DNA from: Chloroflexaceae bacterium
GTDB lineage: Bacteria; Chloroflexota; Chloroflexia; Chloroflexales; Chloroflexaceae
Direction of reading: 5' to 3'
Length of the DNA stretch: 50,563 bases
NCBI GenBank assembly: GCA_012031225.1
Contig: JAAUTZ010000015.1
Span: 1-50,563, forward strand
The notes beneath the pieces are model-generated. The model saw only the letters and a program-made list of their open reading frames with translations, did no database searches and had not been told where the DNA came from. A program made the position numbers and the translations under genes. Below, one piece after another: positions 16,560-24,942 of this stretch (position 1 is the stretch's first letter; each line of letters starts with the position of its first letter).

Positions 16560-18617
16560 TCAGTGCAGGTAGTTTACAATCTGTGTCACCCAGCGGATCA
16601 GCCCAAACACACTGATCGCCGCGAGGGTTGCACCGGCCACCACCCGCCCCGCACCGCCGCATCGCCAGAACCGGTGCAAGGCAATGCCTGACCCCAAACA
16701 CAGCGCAGGGTAGAGGAAATGCTCCCAGCGCACACCTTGCCGGGCAAACAGGAACAGCCCCAACGAGAGCAGCGTGCCGCCCCACCACGCCAACACCACC
16801 CACGCTAGCAATGGGCGTGGGGTGCGCCGCCAGAGCAGCACCACCCCCGCTAGGCCTACGCCAAGCAGCGGTGGGGAGAGAAAACTCCACGTTTGGAACA
16901 GATTGCCCCCGATGCCGAGCAGCTGCGCGAATGGCTCTTGGGGGGGGGTGCTGACCGCCGGATCGCCCTGTAGCCGTTGCGCGAAGATCTCCCCGAAGAG
17001 CGGCGCGGAGTAGTAGATCGCTACCGCCGCTAGCCCGCCTGCTGCTGCCGCCGAAATGAACACGGGCGGGCGGAGGAGCGTCTGCGGCGGTAGCCACCGC
17101 CCGCCAAGCACCCCAATTGCACCCGCCGCCGCGAGGAGCGCAGCGAACGAAATCGCTACGCCGAAGTGTCCTAGCAGCCCTAGCGCAATGAGGATTGCCA
17201 AGATCACAGCGGCGGTGTGGGTAGGGCGGGCAGTAGGATGGGGTGCGGCGAGGGCAAGCCACGCGAGCGCAGGCAGGGCAAGCACCTGCCCGCCCAGATT
17301 GGCGTATTCACCGATAGAGAAGGATGCCATCATCGGGGGGGGCACGAGGTACAGCGCGGCTCCCGCGAGAGCCGCCCCCTGCCCCACCCCCGCGCGGCGG
17401 AGCAAGCCCCACAGCAGCAGGATCACCGCGCTATCGAGCAGGGCTGTGCCCACCTGCACAATCTTGACGCGGGTGTCAATATCGCCGGGTAGCACCAGCA
17501 GCGCAGGCGCAAAGATCAGGTATGTGCCGGGCGGGTAGGGGGCTTGGCCCCCACCTGCGCGAGCGGGCAAGCCTTCAGTGATGAAGATCATCCCGATTGC
17601 CACCTCAAACAAGTTGTTGGCATTCAGGCGGTGATCGCTGAAGCGGGCGTGCGGGTGCAGCATACCGCCGGTGCGGATCACGAATGCCAGCAACACCAGT
17701 ACCACCACTGCACCACAGGCGCGGGTCGTGGCGAGTAGGCGCGTGGGCGGTGCGCCGGGCAAGTGCCAGCCCCACCGATTGTGGTGGCGCATGGGCCAGC
17801 CGCCAAGCAGCAGCCAGACCACGCCCGCCAAGAGATTAGCCCCCAGCAGGATCGCCAGTAGCTGCGGTAATACGAGCGTGAGGGCCATCCGCTGGGTGGC
17901 TAGCACAATCGCTAGCACAGCCACGCTGGCCACACACACGGCGCGGGCCACGCGGCGCGGCAGAGCCAGCCAGCGCAACGGCAGATAGCCCAGCGTTACG
18001 AGGGCGAGCATTGCCCCCACTACGCCCCACGCCGGCGCACGCAGCCGGGCCGCGGGCGGCGTGATCTCGACTGAGCGGAGGGTGAAGCCGAGATCACGCG
18101 GATCGTTGCTGGCCACATACGGTTGCGTCTGCATGATCAGACGTAGGTCGCCCTGTGCATCGGCAGGCACAACGAGCGTGTAGCGGCGCGGCGTGGCACT
18201 CACAGCCAGCGCATACGGCGGGCGTGGGCCAGCCTGCCACACACTCGCGGCGGGGAGACCATCGGCGTGTCCACTCGCCGCAAAGAGCGTCACCACCCAT
18301 TGCCCGCCGCCCGTGCCCGGTAGCCACAGCTCCGCATCACTAGTTGCCCAACGGTAGGCGTAGCCGGGCGGCAGCGTCCACCATTGCCACGTCGTGGTGC
18401 TAGCTGGCTCAGAGGCGTTGAAGCCGTGCAAGAAGGGCGCGTCATCTTCGCGGCGGTGGCTCACCGGATCGCCGCCTATCGCTACGGTTGTGCGAAAGGG
18501 GACTTGATATGCGAGCAACGTGAGCAGCAGCGTGGCAAGCAGCAGCCATAGCAGGGTGCGTAGCTCGGTAGCCCACGCTCGCCCCGTAGCGCGGGGGCCT
18601 AGAGCCATCTGTGCCAA
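16560..18617 (-). CDS. large polytopic membrane protein, possible lipid-linked glycosyltransferase
   Basis: A 685-residue integral membrane protein. One N-terminal helix ('LLWLLLATLLLTLLAY') is followed by an extracytoplasmic domain of about 170 residues, then about ten hydrophobic helices. 'PYPPGTYLIFAPALLVLPGD' and the helix pattern recall GT39/ArnT-like proteins of Chloroflexota, but I see no decisive catalytic motif. The start overlaps the end of the CorA gene by 19 bp, so the two are probably translationally coupled. A second ATG three codons downstream is an alternative start. Confidence 0.6.
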   Translation of the reverse strand: MAQMALGPRATGRAWATELRTLLWLLLATLLLTLLAYQVPFRTTVAIGGDPVSHRREDDAPFLHGFNASEPASTTTWQWWTLPPGYAYRWATSDAELWLPGTGGGQWVVTLFAASGHADGLPAASVWQAGPRPPYALAVSATPRRYTLVVPADAQGDLRLIMQTQPYVASNDPRDLGFTLRSVEITPPAARLRAPAWGVVGAMLALVTLGYLPLRWLALPRRVARAVCVASVAVLAIVLATQRMALTLVLPQLLAILLGANLLAGVVWLLLGGWPMRHHNRWGWHLPGAPPTRLLATTRACGAVVVLVLLAFVIRTGGMLHPHARFSDHRLNANNLFEVAIGMIFITEGLPARAGGGQAPYPPGTYLIFAPALLVLPGDIDTRVKIVQVGTALLDSAVILLLWGLLRRAGVGQGAALAGAALYLVPPPMMASFSIGEYANLGGQVLALPALAWLALAAPHPTARPTHTAAVILAILIALGLLGHFGVAISFAALLAAAGAIGVLGGRWLPPQTLLRPPVFISAAAAGGLAAVAIYYSAPLFGEIFAQRLQGDPAVSTPPQEPFAQLLGIGGNLFQTWSFLSPPLLGVGLAGVVLLWRRTPRPLLAWVVLAWWGGTLLSLGLFLFARQGVRWEHFLYPALCLGSGIALHRFWRCGGAGRVVAGATLAAISVFGLIRWVTQIVNYLH

Positions 18618-19582
18618 CGGATCAACACGAACTGGATCGTCACGAGGACGACGATAACCACCAACAATACCGCAAACCCGGTTGGGTTGCCATCACCGGG
18701 AATGCCGCCCAGATTCACGCCGAGCAAGCCCGTGATGAAGCCGAGCGGGAGGAAGATCACCGAGAGGATCGAGAGGACATACATGCGCCGATTGAGGTCT
18801 ACTGAAAGCTGATTGGCCAGCTCCTCACTAACAATCGTGGCACGGTCGCGGATGGCTTCCAAATCCCCGATATAGGCGGCCATATTGTCGCTAATCTGGG
18901 CCAGTTGGGTGAAATCATCCTCGCTGAGCCACCCAAAGCGCGAATGGCGGAGCTGATTGATGGCGGTGCGTTGTGGCTCCAAAAAGCGTTGCAGCACAAT
19001 CGCCGTGCGCCGCACCACCAGCAGCCGCTGGCGCATGGATTGGTAGTTGCCGTGTTCCATTTCGTCTTCCAGATCATCCACCGTGTCACGCATCCGGTTG
19101 ACCGTCTCATACAGAATCGTATTGACCCGCTCAACGGCCAGCAGCACAATCGCGGCCTGATCCTTAGGGCCAGTGCCTGCATTCAGGGCATAGCGCAACT
19201 GCAAGCCAGAGAGGATGCGGCGCATCCGGGTGATGATGATCCGCCCCGCATCTACCCACATCCGCAGCGAGATCGTGGCTTTAGGGTTGGTGTCAAGTTC
19301 GGGGCTGATCCCGCGCAACACCATCAATAAGCCCTCGTTGTAGATCTCGCAGCGCGGGCGGGCTTCGGGATCGAGCAGCTGATCGGTGATTGCACGCGGC
19401 AAGTTACTGCTATTCAGCAACCAGTTCCGCGCATCATAGCGTTCATAATCAATATACAAACAGAGGACTCCCTGTGAAACCTCCCACGCTTCAATTTCCT
19501 GCCAATCTACCTCTCTGCCGCCGCCGTGTCCATCCAAAATATACGCAAGAATCAGCCCACTAATCTGCACGTTGGTTATCAT
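18599..19582 (-). CDS. CorA-family divalent cation transporter, ZntB-like
   Basis: Inner-membrane cation channel/transporter of 327 residues: a long cytoplasmic N-terminal domain with predicted long helices ('ETVNRMRDTVDDLEDEME'), then two C-terminal transmembrane helices ('VLSILSVIFLPLGFITGLLGVN' region and 'FAVLLVVIVVLVTIQFVL'). The selectivity-loop motif is GVN followed by LGGIPG, not the GMN of magnesium CorA. GxN-GGxPG loops are typical of ZntB-type members, so zinc transport is as likely as magnesium. GAGGTGG precedes the ATG. Confidence 0.85.
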   Translation of the reverse strand: MITNVQISGLILAYILDGHGGGREVDWQEIEAWEVSQGVLCLYIDYERYDARNWLLNSSNLPRAITDQLLDPEARPRCEIYNEGLLMVLRGISPELDTNPKATISLRMWVDAGRIIITRMRRILSGLQLRYALNAGTGPKDQAAIVLLAVERVNTILYETVNRMRDTVDDLEDEMEHGNYQSMRQRLLVVRRTAIVLQRFLEPQRTAINQLRHSRFGWLSEDDFTQLAQISDNMAAYIGDLEAIRDRATIVSEELANQLSVDLNRRMYVLSILSVIFLPLGFITGLLGVNLGGIPGDGNPTGFAVLLVVIVVLVTIQFVLIRWHRWL

Positions 19583-19611
19583 GGCTGGTACGCCACCTCG
19601 ATTGGTTTGGG

Positions 19612-20256
19612 TTAGCTCCGTTGCAAAACATACACCCCGTAATCACAGATGCCGCTCCGCATCGGGTAGCTGCGAACCACCGTGTAGCCGCTCCCAAACA
19701 GGGTGCGATAATCAGCATCGCTGCGGATGTGCCCGCCACGATCAAGCCAGTGCATGGCATGGCCTGCAACATTCCACTGATCTGGCGGGGGCACATCTTC
19801 AATCACGAGCAGCGTTGCGCCTGCCCGCAACACGCGGTGCAATTCGGCAAGGGCCGCCCCGGCTACGTCGTCGGACAGGTGGTGCAACACGCCTAGCACA
19901 AGCGCGGCATCGAAGCTGGCGGGGGCGAACGGGAGCTGCTCACCGACGCTGGCAAGGTAGCTCCCGGTACGGGTGCGCCCCGCAAACTGGATGTAGACCG
20001 TTGCCGGATCAATGCCCACGTAGTGCTGCGCGGGGAAGCATGCCGCAAATGCCCCCGTACCGCAGCCGAAATCGAGGAACCGCCGCTTGCCCACATCGGC
20101 GAAGGGCGCAAGCTCACGGGCTATCACGGCCTTTTCGCCGCGATAGCCTGCCTCCACCAGCCACCGCAGGCTGTTCCACAGGTACGGGCTGTTGCTCAAG
20201 CCATCGAGAGCCTGCTGCACCGGAACCGGATTAGCCGTCATCGGTAGATCGCTCAC
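19612..20256 (-). CDS. class I SAM-dependent methyltransferase
   Basis: A 214-residue methyltransferase. Motif I is 'FLDFGCGTGAFAACF', an acidic residue follows in 'YVGIDPATVY', and 'ALVLGVLHHLSDD' matches the Methyltransf_11/25 fold. The start is a GTG overlapping the stop of the preceding methyltransferase (GTGA), with GAGGAGGTGA upstream; an ATG five codons on is an alternative. The tandem arrangement suggests both act in one pathway, but the substrates are unknown. Confidence 0.85.
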   Translation of the reverse strand: MSDLPMTANPVPVQQALDGLSNSPYLWNSLRWLVEAGYRGEKAVIARELAPFADVGKRRFLDFGCGTGAFAACFPAQHYVGIDPATVYIQFAGRTRTGSYLASVGEQLPFAPASFDAALVLGVLHHLSDDVAGAALAELHRVLRAGATLLVIEDVPPPDQWNVAGHAMHWLDRGGHIRSDADYRTLFGSGYTVVRSYPMRSGICDYGVYVLQRS

Positions 20257-21029
20257 AGCGTCACCTCCTCAAGTTTGCCACTATGCGCCAGACATAGCAC
20301 CGACAACCCGTAGGGCAAGCCCTGCCCTAGCTCTAGCCATACCGCCTCAAGTGCAAACGGTACACGCAATGCCGCATTGATTGGCGCGGCGGGCAGTGTC
20401 AGGTCGGATGTGGCGGGCGGTGGCTCGCTGGGCCGTGCTTCGAGCGTGCGTTGCAGCAGCGCAAACGGGAACAGCAGCGTATTCGCGTAGCTCCAGCGTT
20501 CGACAATGAAGCCCGCCGCCGCCAACATCTGCTGCACATCAGTGGCGCGGTAGCGACGGCGCGTATGCACCGCCAGATCGTGCTTGCCGCGCAGTCCATC
20601 GTAGGCGGGCAAGCGCAGCAGAATGCGCCCACCATGCCGCAGCACGCGGCGGGCCTCGCATAGGGCGGCGACTTCATCGGGCACCCCGCGATGGTACAGC
20701 ACATCGAAGGATGTGACCAGATCGAAGCTGTGATCGGCAAATGGTAACGCCAGCACCGAGCCTTGCAGCAGTGCGCCCATGTGCGGCGGCTGGGCTAGCT
20801 CCAGTGCGAGCCGCTCCCGATCTAGCCCCACCAGCCGGCCACCCTGATCGGTGTAGCGGTGCAAGAAGTGCAAGTTGCCGCCCGTGCCACACCCCGCATC
20901 GAGGATCGCCAGATCGCGGCGGTGCTGGTAGAGCGGCTCCAACATCGCCCGCGTGAGCGCACGCCTGCCGCCGTGCCACCAGTGGCGATGTTCGGTTTTG
21001 GCGAGCACCTCGTATTCGCTCCGTTCCAT
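20253..21029 (-). CDS. class I SAM-dependent methyltransferase
   Basis: A 258-residue methyltransferase with motif I 'LAILDAGCGTGGNLHFL', 'LVGLDRERLAL' and 'DLVTSFDVLYHRGVPDE'. GAGG precedes the ATG by a normal distance. The next methyltransferase overlaps its stop by 4 nt. The conserved start 'EYEVLAKTEHRHWWHGGRR' resembles methyltransferases found in glycan or lipid clusters, which agrees with the membrane and lipid genes nearby, but the substrate is not known. Confidence 0.85.
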   Translation of the reverse strand: MERSEYEVLAKTEHRHWWHGGRRALTRAMLEPLYQHRRDLAILDAGCGTGGNLHFLHRYTDQGGRLVGLDRERLALELAQPPHMGALLQGSVLALPFADHSFDLVTSFDVLYHRGVPDEVAALCEARRVLRHGGRILLRLPAYDGLRGKHDLAVHTRRRYRATDVQQMLAAAGFIVERWSYANTLLFPFALLQRTLEARPSEPPPATSDLTLPAAPINAALRVPFALEAVWLELGQGLPYGLSVLCLAHSGKLEEVTL

Positions 21030-21106
21030 ATGGTTGCCTCAGTAGGTCAGTGGCCCAATACCCGCATCACCTGATCCCCAACCCGACACTGAGCCGCGCA
21101 CCTGCT

Positions 21107-21739
21107 TCATGGCTGATACGGCGTGCGCTTCAGGTCAAACAGATCACGCACATAGCAATAGCTCAAGCCCGCTAGCCGCCCAATCGGTTGCAGCGCGTGA
21201 ATGTCAATGCGATAGCGATCATCAATGATGTCCTCGCGCACATGCACGAACTGCACCGTGCCCAGAACGAGGGTGGCACTGCCTGCACCCGTGCCTACTG
21301 GAACAGTTTGCAGCAGCGTGCATTCCAAGCTGATCGGCGACTCGGCTACCCGTGCCGGACGCACGCGCACACTCGGCGCACGGGTCAGTCCAATTTCGGC
21401 AAATTCATCTACGTGCGGGGGATACTCTGCCGCCGATTGATCCATCGCTGCGGCAGTTGCTTCGGTCGTGATATTGACGACAAATTCACCCAACTCAACA
21501 ATATTGCGGAGCGTGTCTTTGCGGCCTGCATCGCGCTGCGAATGGTAGGTAATCGAGATCGAGATCGTCGGCGGCTTGGCGCACACCACATTGAAGAAGC
21601 TGAACGGAGCCAGATTACCCACACCTGCGCGATCCATACTTGAGACCCACGCAATCGGGCGCGGCACAACACTGCCGATCAGCAGCTTGTGCATATCCGG
21701 CGAGCTAAGGTCATTCGGATTGATCTGTTTCCACTGCAT
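21107..21739 (-). CDS. flavin reductase family protein (FMN-binding split barrel)
   Basis: A 210-residue protein with 'LLIGSVVPRPIAWVSSMDRAG' and 'NLAPFSFFNVVCAKPPTISIS', the pattern of flavin reductase-like/FMN-binding split-barrel proteins, then 'LRNIVELGEFVVNI'. Likely binds FMN and acts as a flavin reductase or an FMN-dependent enzyme of unknown substrate. A GAGGG ribosome-binding site precedes the ATG. It follows the FAH-family gene by 16 bp. Confidence 0.87.
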   Translation of the reverse strand: MQWKQINPNDLSSPDMHKLLIGSVVPRPIAWVSSMDRAGVGNLAPFSFFNVVCAKPPTISISITYHSQRDAGRKDTLRNIVELGEFVVNITTEATAAAMDQSAAEYPPHVDEFAEIGLTRAPSVRVRPARVAESPISLECTLLQTVPVGTGAGSATLVLGTVQFVHVREDIIDDRYRIDIHALQPIGRLAGLSYCYVRDLFDLKRTPYQP

Positions 21740-21755
21740 ACACCCTCATTTAGCA

Positions 21756-22715
21756 TTATGCTACTGTTGCAACCGTACTTGTCAATGTGCCCATCCCAGT
21801 AATCTCCAACTCAACGTGATCGCCCGCATGCAGCATGATCGGTGCAGGCGGCTTGATCTCATACGTCAGCAACATATCCCCGGCGTGCAGCATCACCCCC
21901 CGACTGGCGTGCGCGATCATAATTGGCAGTGGGTAGCGTTGGCGCATCAGGTTGGCGTGCCAGCGTTCGACGGCATTGATGCGGATGGATACATCCATCG
22001 CCACATAGCCGTCGCTATCGGTGTAGATTTCCAGTTCATCTGGGGTGAAAAGATACGCCCCGCACGAGGTTGCGAAGTCGTAGGCTTTGGCGAGGCTGAT
22101 GCCGAGACTGCGGGCTTCCTCAACAATCAGGGGATTGTACCATTGCAGAGCCATGCCCAAAGCCGCAACATGTTCAAACGCATTATCGGCGTGAATATCC
22201 TTGCCGCGCTGCCCAATCACGCAAGTGAGCGCAGGCAAAACGGCAAGCGAGCCGCTATCGGGGGCGGGCAGGGGAACATCCGGCGCAAGGATCGCGTGGT
22301 GATTGCCAAACTGAAACACGGGCTGCCAATAGCCGTGCAGCGTATCAAATAGGCGCAGACTGGCAGGCTGGGGCAGCGGCGCATAAAGGGTGACTTGGCT
22401 GAGCGGGAGCAGCATCTCTGCCCCACCAATAGCAAGCGTGCCCGCCATGCCGTGATCGTAGCTGCCATTGCCGGATGGAGGGGCAGGGTCTGCATCGGTT
22501 CCCGCTGCTTCCAGCACCACCGCGACAATCTCGGCGGCGGTAGCCAGTGAGACTTCCGCCTGCTGCCCACAGAGCAGATCAAGCATGCCCCACGATAGCT
22601 GCTCCGTCTCCTCTAGCACCAGTGGTGCGGCGGCGGCAAGATCAATCACGGCATCCCCCACCACCACGCCCGCACGCGGGTTGCCATCGGGCGGCAGAAA
22701 CGTGACGAGTTTCAT
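21756..22715 (-). CDS. fumarylacetoacetate hydrolase family protein
   Basis: A 319-residue FAH-superfamily enzyme. These are metal-dependent and cleave or decarboxylate 2,4-dioxo acids or act on related oxo-acids. It starts 'MKLVTFLPPDGNPRAGVVVGD', as usual for the family, and has the metal-site region 'YTDSDGYVAMDVSIRINAVE' and a late 'HAGDMLLTY'. The frame is open further upstream, but the ATG at 22715 overlaps the TrpG stop as ATGA, which supports this start. The specific substrate is unknown. Confidence 0.85.
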   Translation of the reverse strand: MKLVTFLPPDGNPRAGVVVGDAVIDLAAAAPLVLEETEQLSWGMLDLLCGQQAEVSLATAAEIVAVVLEAAGTDADPAPPSGNGSYDHGMAGTLAIGGAEMLLPLSQVTLYAPLPQPASLRLFDTLHGYWQPVFQFGNHHAILAPDVPLPAPDSGSLAVLPALTCVIGQRGKDIHADNAFEHVAALGMALQWYNPLIVEEARSLGISLAKAYDFATSCGAYLFTPDELEIYTDSDGYVAMDVSIRINAVERWHANLMRQRYPLPIMIAHASRGVMLHAGDMLLTYEIKPPAPIMLHAGDHVELEITGMGTLTSTVATVA

Positions 22716-23284
22716 GCGGGCTGTTCCAGAAAGGTACGCAGTAAGGTTTTGCCGGCCGTTGTCATAATTGATTCGGGGTGGAACTGCACGCCATGCACGG
22801 GTAGCGCGCGGTGGCGCACGCCCATAATCACGCCGTCGTCCGTCCACGCATTGATCTGCAACACATCGGGGATACTCTCACGCTCGATGATTAACGAATG
22901 GTAGCGCGTAGCGGGGAAGGTTTCCGGCGCGGCGGCAAACACACCGCTGCCATCGTGATGGATCTGCGAGAGCTTGCCGTGCATAATCCGCGTCGCCCGC
23001 ACGACGTTGCCGCCGTAGGCTTCACCGATGGCTTGATGCCCGAGACACACGCCGAGGATCGGGAAGCGGCTGCCGAGTTCGCGGATGAGGCGAATGCTGA
23101 TCCCGGCTTCGGCGGGGGTGCAGGGGCCCGGGCTGATGACAATCCGATCCGGTTGGTGGTCGGCAATCTCAGCGACGCTGATCTGATCGTTGCGGGCTAC
23201 GGCTACAGCGGCTCCCAATTCGGCAAGGTACTGGTATAAGTTGTAGGTAAACGAGTCGTAGTTATCGAGCAAAAAGACCCGCAT
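22712..23284 (-). CDS. anthranilate/aminodeoxychorismate synthase glutamine amidotransferase
   Basis: Class I glutaminase subunit (190 aa, TrpG/PabA) that supplies ammonia to chorismate-using synthases for tryptophan or folate. It shows 'LLDNYDSFTYNLYQYL', 'VISPGPCTPAEAG', the nucleophile in 'GVCLGHQAIGEAYGG' and the His-Glu pair in 'HGVQFHPESI'. AAGGAG precedes the ATG. No TrpE/PabB partner is in the window, and its neighbours here are RpiA and a FAH-family gene, so TrpG versus PabA cannot be decided. Confidence 0.93.
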   Translation of the reverse strand: MRVFLLDNYDSFTYNLYQYLAELGAAVAVARNDQISVAEIADHQPDRIVISPGPCTPAEAGISIRLIRELGSRFPILGVCLGHQAIGEAYGGNVVRATRIMHGKLSQIHHDGSGVFAAAPETFPATRYHSLIIERESIPDVLQINAWTDDGVIMGVRHRALPVHGVQFHPESIMTTAGKTLLRTFLEQPA

Positions 23285-23305
23285 GGCACACGCTCCTTGT
23301 CTTGC

Positions 23306-24073
23306 TTACGGCTGTATTGTAGCACAACCTGTAGGGGGCGCGGGGGGCGTGGGGGCGCGGCTAGCCCGTTCGCGTCGCTGCACATGTGTGCCGCTGAGCG
23401 TGGCAATCAGGACGTGCGTAGCCATGCCCAGAAATAGCCCATGCTCTACTACCCCCACCCGCGCATCCAGCGTGGCAGCTAGGGCCGGAGCATCGTGGAT
23501 GCCATCGGGGAAGTGGCAATCAAGGATAAAGTTGCCATTATCGCTGAAGTAGGGCGTGTCATCGCTATGCAGGCGCAGGTGCGGCTCACAGCCCAATTGG
23601 GTGAGCGGGGCAAGGTGCGTGCGCCACCCGAACGGGAGCACCTCGACGGGCAGCGGGCTACAGCTCCCTAATTTCTGGACCTGCTTGCTCTCATCCACAA
23701 TCACCAGAAAGTGGGCCGAAGCCGCAGCAACCACCTTCTCGCGCAGCAACGCCCCCCCCAGCCCCTTGATCAGGTTCAAGTCTGGGTCTACTTCATCTGC
23801 GCCGTCAATCGTCAGGGCAAGCTGCGGGCTATCCTCTAGCGTAGTCAAGGGGATGCCCAACGCCCGCGCTGCGGTGGCCGTCGCTTCCGAAGTGGGCACG
23901 CCCAACACAGCATACAGCGTGCCCTCGTGCAGCCGTTGCGCGAGGGCCTCAAGCGCAAATTGCATTGTCGAGCCAGTGCCCAAGCCGATCACACTCTGGC
24001 TTTGGATGTAGGCAACGGCGGCTTCGGCCGCTTGACGTTTGAGCAGTTGCTGCACCCGCAGGCTGAGGATCAT
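23306..24073 (-). CDS. rpiA: ribose-5-phosphate isomerase A
   Basis: Interconverts ribose-5-phosphate and ribulose-5-phosphate in the pentose phosphate and Calvin-type pathways. The 255-residue protein has 'VIGLGTGSTMQFALEAL', 'LTIDGADEVDPDLNLIKGLGGALLREK' (catalytic Asp, Glu and Lys) and 'LVIVDESKQVQKLG'. The frame is open 154 codons further, but ATG 24073, with AAGGGG upstream and a 4-nt overlap with the hydrolase stop, is the start. The C-terminus has an extra Pro/Arg-rich tail of about 25 residues. Confidence 0.94.
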   Translation of the reverse strand: MILSLRVQQLLKRQAAEAAVAYIQSQSVIGLGTGSTMQFALEALAQRLHEGTLYAVLGVPTSEATATAARALGIPLTTLEDSPQLALTIDGADEVDPDLNLIKGLGGALLREKVVAAASAHFLVIVDESKQVQKLGSCSPLPVEVLPFGWRTHLAPLTQLGCEPHLRLHSDDTPYFSDNGNFILDCHFPDGIHDAPALAATLDARVGVVEHGLFLGMATHVLIATLSGTHVQRRERASRAPTPPAPPTGCATIQP

Positions 24074-24942
24074 ATACTGCGTCCCCTTCGCGTGCGGATT
24101 GGTGCGAGCCGCCGCGCCAGAAAGCGCACCGGACGCGGGCGGGCAAAGAAGAACGGGCGCGTGCGAAGGGTGGGGTAGGTCTGCTGTTCGCGCCCATCGG
24201 TTGCGCCGAGCAGAAACGGGATCGCTTCGCGGGCAATGCTGCGGGCGGCAAACAGAGGCGCATTGTGCGCGGCATCGAGCAGGCGATCTTGGGGCAGGAG
24301 CCGACGCGGGCGCGGCTGCACCAGATCGTAGCGGCCCCAGATGAACAGCGTGCGCTGATCGGGCAAGCCGACCTCGTGGCGTTTGTAGGCTGGAATATCC
24401 CGCAGGGTGTTCTTCAGTTCCGCTACCGATTGGGTGCTGATCTCGCCCAGCCAGTCGTGCAGGTAGGCTCCGCCGCGCCCATTGAAGCCGAGGATTTGCA
24501 CCATTGCCCGCAGCCGCCCCGCTCGCAGCATCCAATCGCCCCAGCGTGGGGCGCGCTGATCGAGGAAATCTACCACCTGCATATACACCGCCCGCCCGCC
24601 TTCGGGATAAACTGGACAGAGAAAGACCACCCGCTCGACGAGATGCGGGTAGCGCAACACGAGGGTTTCGGCGGCGCGGGTTCCCGTCGAGTAGGCAAAC
24701 ACGGACACTTGTTCATACCCCAGATAGTCAATCAATGCCGCGAGTTGATCGGCGCAGGCTTCGTAGTAGGGCTGATCGGGCGGCGACGGGGGCGACTGCC
24801 CAATGCCGGGCAGCACCACTTTAATCAGGGTGAAGTAGGGCTGGAGCAGGGGCCCAAGTACGCGCCAGATGTCATACGTTACGCCCCATCCGTGAACGAG
24901 GAGGAGGGGTGCGCCACGCCCTTCAAGCGAGTAGGCAAGCAC
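24070..24942 (-). CDS. alpha/beta hydrolase
   Basis: A 290-residue alpha/beta-hydrolase-fold enzyme. The oxyanion-hole motif is 'LLLVHGWGVTYDIW', the nucleophile elbow is 'VFAYSTGTRAAE' (A-Y-S-T-G in place of G-x-S-x-G), the acid is in 'FIWGRYDLVQP' and the histidine probably in 'DAAHNAPLFA'. The C-terminus is unusually Arg-rich. It starts at a GTG with AGGAG nine nt upstream, inside the end of the glycosyltransferase gene (64-nt overlap). The substrate is unknown. Confidence 0.82.
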   Translation of the reverse strand: MLAYSLEGRGAPLLLVHGWGVTYDIWRVLGPLLQPYFTLIKVVLPGIGQSPPSPPDQPYYEACADQLAALIDYLGYEQVSVFAYSTGTRAAETLVLRYPHLVERVVFLCPVYPEGGRAVYMQVVDFLDQRAPRWGDWMLRAGRLRAMVQILGFNGRGGAYLHDWLGEISTQSVAELKNTLRDIPAYKRHEVGLPDQRTLFIWGRYDLVQPRPRRLLPQDRLLDAAHNAPLFAARSIAREAIPFLLGATDGREQQTYPTLRTRPFFFARPRPVRFLARRLAPIRTRRGRSI

